NCBI GenBank assembly: GCA_032358255.1
Contig: JAULBX010011656.1
Coordinates: 41,171-105,170 of the forward strand
DNA: 64,000 bases
Origin: Heterotrichella gracilis
Lineage: Eukaryota; Sar; Xanthophyceae; Tribonematales; Xanthonemataceae
Direction of reading: 5' to 3'
How positions within the stretch are numbered: the stretch's first letter is position 1; each line of letters opens with the position of its first letter. This document shows, piece after piece, positions 57,468 through 64,000 of the stretch. Under the pieces are notes generated by a model. That model was not told the DNA's origin. It was given only the letters and a program-made list of their open reading frames with translations, and did not search any database. The position numbers and the translations under genes were made by a program.

Positions 57468-58409
57468 ATGAAAGCTCAAGGCGGCAAGCTCAGGTTCCCA
57501 GGATTTTGGCTATTGCTTGCGCAGCTGGACGGTTCACCCTTGTGCGGTGGTGGTGGCCATGGCACCCACAGAGGGGCTTCCCACCTGCTCCATACGTATG
57601 CTCACGTCAATGTTACAAGCTCAGCTTCAGGTTCTCTTTGGCAGCCCACGTGCGCACAACAGCTGGACCGTTCACCCCTGTTGATTCATCCTACTGATGC
57701 ATGCATGCATGCATGCATATATACCAAGATGGGGAGGAAAGTGACAGTGGGAACAACCATTGCACACACCACTCAAGCAAGTGCAGATGGTCAGCTGCCC
57801 TGCTTCCACCACGAGTAGGCCAAATACCACCCATGTGCGTCCAGGGCACTCTTGTACACGGCCGGGTTGTTCGAACTCGCAAGCATATTGCCTGTGGAAC
57901 TCGAGTCTAAGATAAGTTGCGGCCACCAGGATACAGCGAACAGATGCCAGGGAATGTGGTGCCCGTTTGCAGGAGATCTAGTACGGTAGGCTACAGCTGT
58001 ATCCCAGGGGTCGTCCTGAACACGCATGCATACGCAAGGGAGAGTACCAAAGCGCTAGGCACAACAGGGTGTCGGGAGCTCGAGCGTTCAACTCCCGAGC
58101 TTTGTCTTTGCCGCTCCTTTAACGCTGACACCTCTCCACCCATTATACCCATTCACCTCCTCTTCTGTTTCGTACAGCAACGCCAGCCTCACGAGATACC
58201 TACACAGATCTGGCATTGGCATGCATGCATCACTTCCCACTCGGATGGTCCCACAGAGCGGCTACCCATGCTTAATCGCCTCCATTACACCCGTGCAAGC
58301 CTTCCAATCCACCGTAATGGTCGTTTAGACACCTCCTAACGCGTCAACATCTGGGCATTGGCACATACATGTAGCATCGCCATTGCAAGCAGTGGGTCCT
58401 GTCCCAACC
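57468..58409. promoter_or_regulatory. Bidirectional promoter region of M4 and M5
   Basis: The starts of M4 (57467, -) and M5 (58410, +) lie 942 bp apart, the same head-to-head geometry and nearly the same distance as M1/M2. The spacer contains a long GCATGCATGCATGCATGCAT run at about 57700-57718 and more such palindromes at about 58024 and 58200. Confidence 0.5.
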
Positions 58410-61400
58410 ATGGCACTAGCGATCCCACCCTCGTTCACAGAGCAGGCGCTCGCGCTCTTCGCGGATGTGCTCACCTCGATCGAGCACTTCTTCCCCAAAC
58501 CCAGCAAGCAGTCGAAAGCCAAAGGGAGCGTCTCCATCACGCTGGATGCGCTGCTGTCCAAGCCCCCCATGGCATCCAAGATACACAAGTTCAGTGGCAT
58601 GGTGCAAGAGGGGCTGCTGTCGCAGTCGCACACCTGGGGCTTTGCGGAGAGCCGGGAGCTGCTGTACCGCATAGTCAAGTACGCACACAGCCGTCTGCAT
58701 GCACGCTGCTAAGCGGTGCATGATGCATGCATATTTGACTGATTCCTGGTGCATGGAACCTGGACCAGGGGTAGGCAGGGTGTACGGGTATGCCTAACCC
58801 CAACAATAGAGGCAACGCTTGTCGGAAAATGCTGGCAAAGTGGCAGAACGTGGACAGCATGATTCCATGTCTGCTACCATGGGGTTGGCTGAATGGGCGG
58901 CTGGTTGTTGGTGCTGGGATACGCAACCCCCCAAATACCATGCCCTGAAAGGCAGCCCTGTATACATCGCGTTTTCATTTTCACTAAGTCTGCAAACAGC
59001 ACACCCCAGACCCCAACCCCATCCCCATCCCTATCCCCATCCCCACACCCCTCCCAGGGACCAACTCCTCGCCAAAGCCGCCGCCACCCTCGCCCGCCTG
59101 GACTTCACAACCGCCTGCGAACACATCAGGGGCAACAAGCGGGAGCGAGCGGCGGCCACTGCGGCGCTGGCCCCCGTGGGACCCCTGTGCATCTTCCTGC
59201 TGGAGCTGTGGGGCAGGGTGGGGATGGACCCCGCTGCATCGGCGGATGACGTTTTCGTGGGGGAGGAGGTGCCCACGTGAGCAAATAACGCTGTTAAGGG
59301 TTTAGGGTTTGGGGAGCTAGGGTTCCTGTGCGAGGAGGGGCCCACGTGAGTGCGTCGGATTCCGATGCCAGGGCTCCTGGGGTTTGGGTGGGGTTTTCAT
59401 GTTTGGGTTCTTGTGGGAACAGGTGCTAAATTTGTTGGGGTTGTGCTGAGGTTTTTTGGGAGCGTGGGCGGGTGCCAGAAACCCTACACCCTGGGTAAAC
59501 CCTTACCATACCCATTTCCCCCCTGCATCCTTGGGGCATGGGCCTGGAATACCTGGTCGCGCTGTGTGTCATAAACCCCAAACCCTAAACCCTAAACCCT
59601 AAACCCTGACAGGCACCTTTTTCCGTCCTGCAGCCTGCTGGCGAGCCCCAAGCTGCTGAAGCCTGTGGTGGGGGTGTGTGAATGCCAGCTGGCGGCAGCA
59701 GAGGCGACGCAAGGGGAGGAAGAGCAAATGGAGCGCACCATGGGGGGGACCCCACCTCCGGAGCTCATACTGGTCCACCTGTCTGCGGTGATAGTGCATG
59801 TGAGTGGAAAAGCAAGCCCTAAACCCTAAACCCAAACCCTAAATCCTAAATGCCGGCCGGGGGTGTGTGGCATGGCGGGTGGGTGACAAAGGTTTCAAAC
59901 CCTAAACCCTGTATGCGTATGTGGGGATGCTGGTCCACCCGGCTGCGGGGATGCTGCATGTGTACCCTAATCCTAGGTTCATTCGAGGAGGATCCAAGGG
60001 TTTCGGGTGTGCATAGAAGACCTCACCATTCCCCTCGTATGATCACCCTCATTTCCCCCCCTGCAGGCGTTCACTGCAGAGAGGGAAGGGAGCAAGAGCA
60101 AGAAGGGGGGGAATGTTAGGGTCACGCTGGCGGGTGATGCTGAGCTGACAGGCCACCTGGTGAAGCTGCTGGTTGCGGTTGCAGGTGGGCAGGCGGCAGG
60201 GGTTGGGGCTTAGGGTTTTGGGAAGTAGGGTTTAGGGCCAGGTTGGCTGGTTGCAAGTGGCAGGTGAGCAGGCGGTAGGGCTTGGGGCTTAGGGTGTAGG
60301 GTCACGCTGGCGGGTGATGCTGAATTGACAGGTCACCTTGTGAAGCTGCTGGTTGCCGTGGCAGGTGGGCAGGCGGTAGGGTTTGGGGGTTAGGGTTTAA
60401 GCGTAGGGTTTGGGCGTAAGGTTTGGATCTTAGGGTTTAGGGCGGGCGGGTGATGCTGAGCTGGCATGGCGCCTTGTGAAGCTGGTCGTTGCGGTTGCAG
60501 GTGAGCGGGCATTAGGGTTTGGGGCTTAGGGTTTTTAGGGCGTAGGGTTTGGGGCCAGGCTGGCGGGTGAGGGGGCATGCTTCACCACCCCACCCACCAC
60601 CACATGTGCCCTGGCAACCCCGCACCCTCATCCCACCTCTTTCAACCCCCTTCAGCCCCCTCCAGCACATCAACACAGCCTGATTGGCACCTGCTACACA
60701 CCGCCACGTTTGGCGTCATGCCCCCCCCCATTCCACCCACAACCACCACCACATGTACCTTGACACCCCGCACCCTTCCTCCCACCTCCCCCTAAAATCC
60801 CCCCTTTCCTCCCCTCCAGCGAACCACCACAGCCTGATTGGGCACCTCCTCCACACCGCCACCTTTGGCGTCATGCCCCACCACCCCACCCACCACCACC
60901 ACCACATGTACCTTGACACCCCGCACCCTTCCTCCACCCTCCCCCTAATACCCCCCCTTTCTCCCCCCCTTGCAGCGAACCATCACAGCGTGATTGGGCA
61001 GCTGCTCCACAGCGCCACCTTTGACGTCATGAACTCGCTCACCGCAGCGGCGGATGTGCTGCCGGGGCGCAAGAACAAGCAGGTGGTGGTGAAGTGGCTG
61101 GCGGTGGAGGGGATGCAGGTGCGGGGTGGGGGGTGGGGATGCTGATGGGGCTTGGGGGGTGGAGGTGTTGCTGGTGGGGGGTGGGGGGTGGTGCAGGGAA
61201 CAAGCACGACGGGTGTCCACGCAACCGCAGGGCGCCATGTTTCATTGTAGTGGATTGGCATGTGTGGCCCTTGTCGTTCCAATCCCTTCGTTTTCCAACA
61301 CTTCTTGTGATTTTGGCCAGGCTGTCACCTATCTTGGGACCTAGTTGGTTGGGCTGTTGGTTTGCTGGTCCACTCCACTCTCCCGATGTGGGTTTCCCTC

Positions 61401-64000
61401 ACCAGGGGTCTTCCCCGAACCCATTCAGTCCCATTTTCTGCCCTTTGCCACTTCTACCCCTTGAATTCCTCCCCTCCCTTTTTCCACCCTGTAATTCCGC
61501 CCTTCCCATGTTCCACCCTGTATTTCCTTCCCTTGCCACTTCCCGCCCCTTGTAATCTGTTTTTTCTCCCCTTGTGCAGGACGCCCTTCTTGGGTGGATG
61601 ACCACATTTGCTGGCGCCCTGGGGTCTGATCCCGAGGCTGGCATCAAATGTGCGGATCTCCTGGACATGGTGCGGAGCGGGGTGGGACAGGGGGGGGCAA
61701 GGTGCGTGTGCAGGAAAGGGAAACCCTAGTGACCCTAAATGGTGACATGGCGTTCCGGCAATCAGCCAGATCAGCAGAGGCAGCCTTGCGCAAGCTTGCG
61801 CCACTTTGGCTCTGTTTTGGCATTTGCTTGCACCATGTTTGAACATCCCTGGTCGTCAGGTCCTTTGTAAGTGGGGGTGTTTCATAACTTGAAATGCTAC
61901 ATGTAGATAATCTAGATTTTTTTTTCGATTGTGGTTTTGAAAGGTGGGGGATGGGTACACCAACCTTCGGTATAGGGCGAAAGAGCTTGAATTTGGGTTA
62001 GGGTGCATGATGGGTGCACATGCTCTACCACTGTCCCCAAACTCTCCCCCCACCGCCCACCCTGCAGCAGACTCCTCTTCTCCCGCCCCCTCTCCAATCC
62101 ACCAACCCCTCCCCCCATTCCTGGCAAACACCCCACTCCACCCCCACCCCCCACTCCTCACCCTCACCCACCCCCCACCCCGCAGCAAGTTCTGGTCCAA
62201 ACCCCCCGCCGTGGCAGCCCTCAGCACCCTCATGGCCACCTGGAAATACTCCCTGGACGACGATATCAAGATCCCCATCCTCACCCAAGACACCCTCGCC
62301 CTGATTGGCCAGAAGCACAAGGAGGGGGTGGTGTATTATGCGCGCATGAGGCAGCCCCCGGGGCCGCCCCTGTGGGTTTCTGTCCCGGGGATGCTGAGTC
62401 GCGTGCTGCAGGCGTGGCATGCCCTGGACACGCAGGTGGGGTTAGGGTGTAGGGTTTAGGGCTTGGGGATGGGTCAGGGGTTTTGTGTGGTGGATGGTGT
62501 GCACGTGCATGGAAGGGTTGGTGGTTTTTTGTATGCATAATGGAGTCCCCGGGACCGCCCCTGTGGTTTCGGTCCCGAGGAGTGCGGCTGCAGGCGTGGC
62601 ACGCGCTGGACACGCAGGTGGGGAATAGGGTTGGGTTAGGGTTTTCGTGCGGTGCACAGAAGGAGTGGTAGGAGTGGAGTCCGCAATCCACCTAAACCCT
62701 AAACCCTTGCTTGCAGCCCAAAGTGGCGGAGCGCAAGGAGCGCATGGGCAATGAATTCTACAGTCCACCAAAACCCTAAACCCTAACTCTACACCCTTGC
62801 TTGCAGATCGAGGAGCCCAAAGTGGTGGAGCGCATGGATAATAAACCCTGCAATCCACCAAAACCCTAAACGTTTAACCCTAAACCCTCGCTTGCCGCCC
62901 AAAGAGCCCAAAGCGGCGGAGCGCATGGATAATGAACCCTACAATCCACAAATACCCTAAACCCTAAACCCAACACCCTTGCTTGCAGCCCAAGGAGCCC
63001 AAGGTTGTTGAGCGCATGGCGTACCTGGGCGCATCTGCCAGGGCCTGCTGGAGCGTGCTGGACTGGGTGATGGATGGGGAGATTATGCCGGGGGCCGGGG
63101 ACGAGCAGGTGCAGGCAATAGAAACAATAATAATAATAATGATATCATTTTTATGTGTTACAACGTTACAACGTTTCAGTAGCTTTGGATAAAAACCTTC
63201 AATCTAAAATGAAAAAAAATTGCATTTCCATGTGGGTGATCTGGAGCGTGCGGGGCTGGGTCACCCAGTGATGCATGGCAATGCGCAGGTGCAGTCAATA
63301 TGTTTTACTTTTTCGGAACAAAAAACCAGGAATGCCTTGCGCTGACCACGCGCATGAGCGCCCTTGCAGGCTGTTGTGTGTGCACATTTCTGAGTCCCCT
63401 CGCCCCACCCCTAAACCCTGAACCCTAGACTCGAAACGCCCCCCCACTCCTGCAGGTCATGTCTGCATCTGAGGTGTCCGACAGGGTCCTGGGCCAGGGG
63501 CTGGTGGCATCACTGGAGGCGCACCTGAGGTTGCTGGCAGAGTACGTGCAGGGTGTAGGGTGTAGGGCGTAGGGTTTAGGGTGCAGGGTGCAGGGTGTAG
63601 GGTGCAGGGTGCAGGGTGCAGGGTGTAGGGTGTAGAGTGCAGGGTGTAGGGTGTAGGGTTTGGGCGCACGCGAGGTCACTGACAGAGTACGTGCAGGGTA
63701 TAAGGGTGTAGGGTTTAGGGTTTGGGTGCACACGAGGTCCTGCACAATGGACTGTGGAGCACACCCCCTCCCTGCACATTTGGGATACAGGCCCCCCCTG
63801 TCTGCATATTGCCCCCATGAGAGCCCTGTTGACGCACACGGGGTAGTTGTCCTAACAGTCACTGCTAGGTGATGTATCCACCCACACCCCCACCCCCATC
63901 CCCAAACCCACATACACCCTCCCTCCCCCACACCACCCTTAACACCAATCCCTCCCACCCAACCCCCCCCCTCCCCCCCCCCAGAACCCCCCAGGAGAAC
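58410..64000 (+). CDS. MYND-family protein M5 (class I), 5' part
   Basis: Nine complete exons join in phase: 58410-58678, 59058-59276, 59634-59799, 60067-60184, 60976-61118, 61580-61701, 62186-62435, 62989-63108, 63456-63545; a tenth starts at 63985 and is cut by the window edge. The start (MALAIPPSFTEQALALFADV) fits the class I N-terminus of M1 and M2 (a Lys/Ser-rich stretch, a short LLSKPPM-type motif, and the phase-2 donor after exon 1). Exon 2 (DQLLAKAAATLARLDF) matches the second exon of M1 and M2. About 500 residues are visible. The MYND finger itself would lie beyond 64000, so membership is inferred from the N-terminal half. Introns are rich in copied exon ends. Confidence 0.8.
60185..60510 (+). 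repeat. Two further copies of the M5 exon 4 end
   Basis: The end of exon 4 (GHLVKLLVAVA plus donor GTGGGCAGGCGG) recurs at about 60293-60380 and 60445-60510, progressively diverged. TTAGGGTTT-type units in sense separate the copies. Confidence 0.88.
60575..60975 (+). repeat. Tandem copies of the M5 exon 5 start, about 150-bp unit
   Basis: Copies of the exon 5 acceptor and first codons (NHHSLIGHLLHTATFGV-like) lie at about 60668 and 60821 before the true exon at 60976. Each is joined to a pyrimidine-rich CCACCACCACATGTACC stretch. Confidence 0.88.
62700..62988 (+). repeat. Tandem pseudo-exon array upstream of M5 exon 8
   Basis: CTTGCTTGCAG acceptors plus an EPKVVERM-like start recur about every 90 bp (62717, 62807, a degenerate one near 62897, and the true exon at 62989). 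AACCCTAAACCC strings lie before each. Confidence 0.9.
63546..63720 (+). repeat. TAGGGTGCAGGGTG array and exon-end copy after M5 exon 9
   Basis: Directly after the donor GTGCAGGG, about fifteen heptamer-like units (TAGGGTG, CAGGGTG, TTTAGGG) form a degenerate telomere-like array. It is followed by a copy of the exon end (GACAGAGTACGTGCAGGG) at about 63680-63700. Confidence 0.88.

Noticed and set aside
63546-63720. Possible chromosome end because of telomere-like array
   Set aside because: Units are degenerate, short and inside a gene that continues on both sides; they are interstitial repeats.

Overview
This is nuclear DNA of a GC-rich eukaryote, most likely a chlorophyte green alga (Chlamydomonadales-like, inferred). 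The genes have many short exons with GT-AG introns. Short runs of the plant-type telomere motif TTTAGGG/CCCTAAA are scattered through the introns and spacers. Protein families fit too: a KDM8/JMJ30 demethylase, a plant/algal universal stress protein, an algal DOMON protein, and an expansion of long proteins ending in a MYND zinc finger. I assembled the gene models by matching splice sites and phases and by comparing paralogs. Nothing was run through software.

Layout. 1-3170: secreted DOMON-domain gene (-), running off the left edge. 3868-4190: frameshifted coding remnant (-). 4454-8416: KDM8/JMJ30-like JmjC hydroxylase (+), six exons. 9209-11401: universal stress protein (-), five exons. 12624-13970 (perhaps to 14478): F-box/LRR protein (+). 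15463-24160 and 25058-34523: head-to-head MYND-finger paralogs M1 (-) and M2 (+). 35978-37832: membrane protein with a central hydrophobic block and a Pro-rich tail (+). 39306-47884 and 48815-57467: tandem MYND paralogs M3 (-) and M4 (-) of a second class, with M4 broken by frameshifts. 58410-64000: M5 (+), class I like M1/M2, cut by the right edge. About 43 of the last 49 kb is MYND-family sequence. MYND fingers usually bind proteins, but no substrate or pathway for this cluster can be read from the sequence.

The most unusual signal is not a gene. At many introns the adjoining exon end, with its splice site, has been copied one to four times into the intron as decaying pseudo-exons, usually separated by TTTAGGG-type repeats. 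On the acceptor side the repeat almost always lies as CCCTAAA on the sense strand. Other notable items are a near-perfect 39-bp-arm hairpin in an M3 intron (43502-43595), a nested inverted repeat in the KDM8 intron (6144-6380), large low-complexity insertions inside KDM8, a Cys-to-His change at the last MYND ligand of M3, and a recurrent GCCAC-N-TGGC palindrome.
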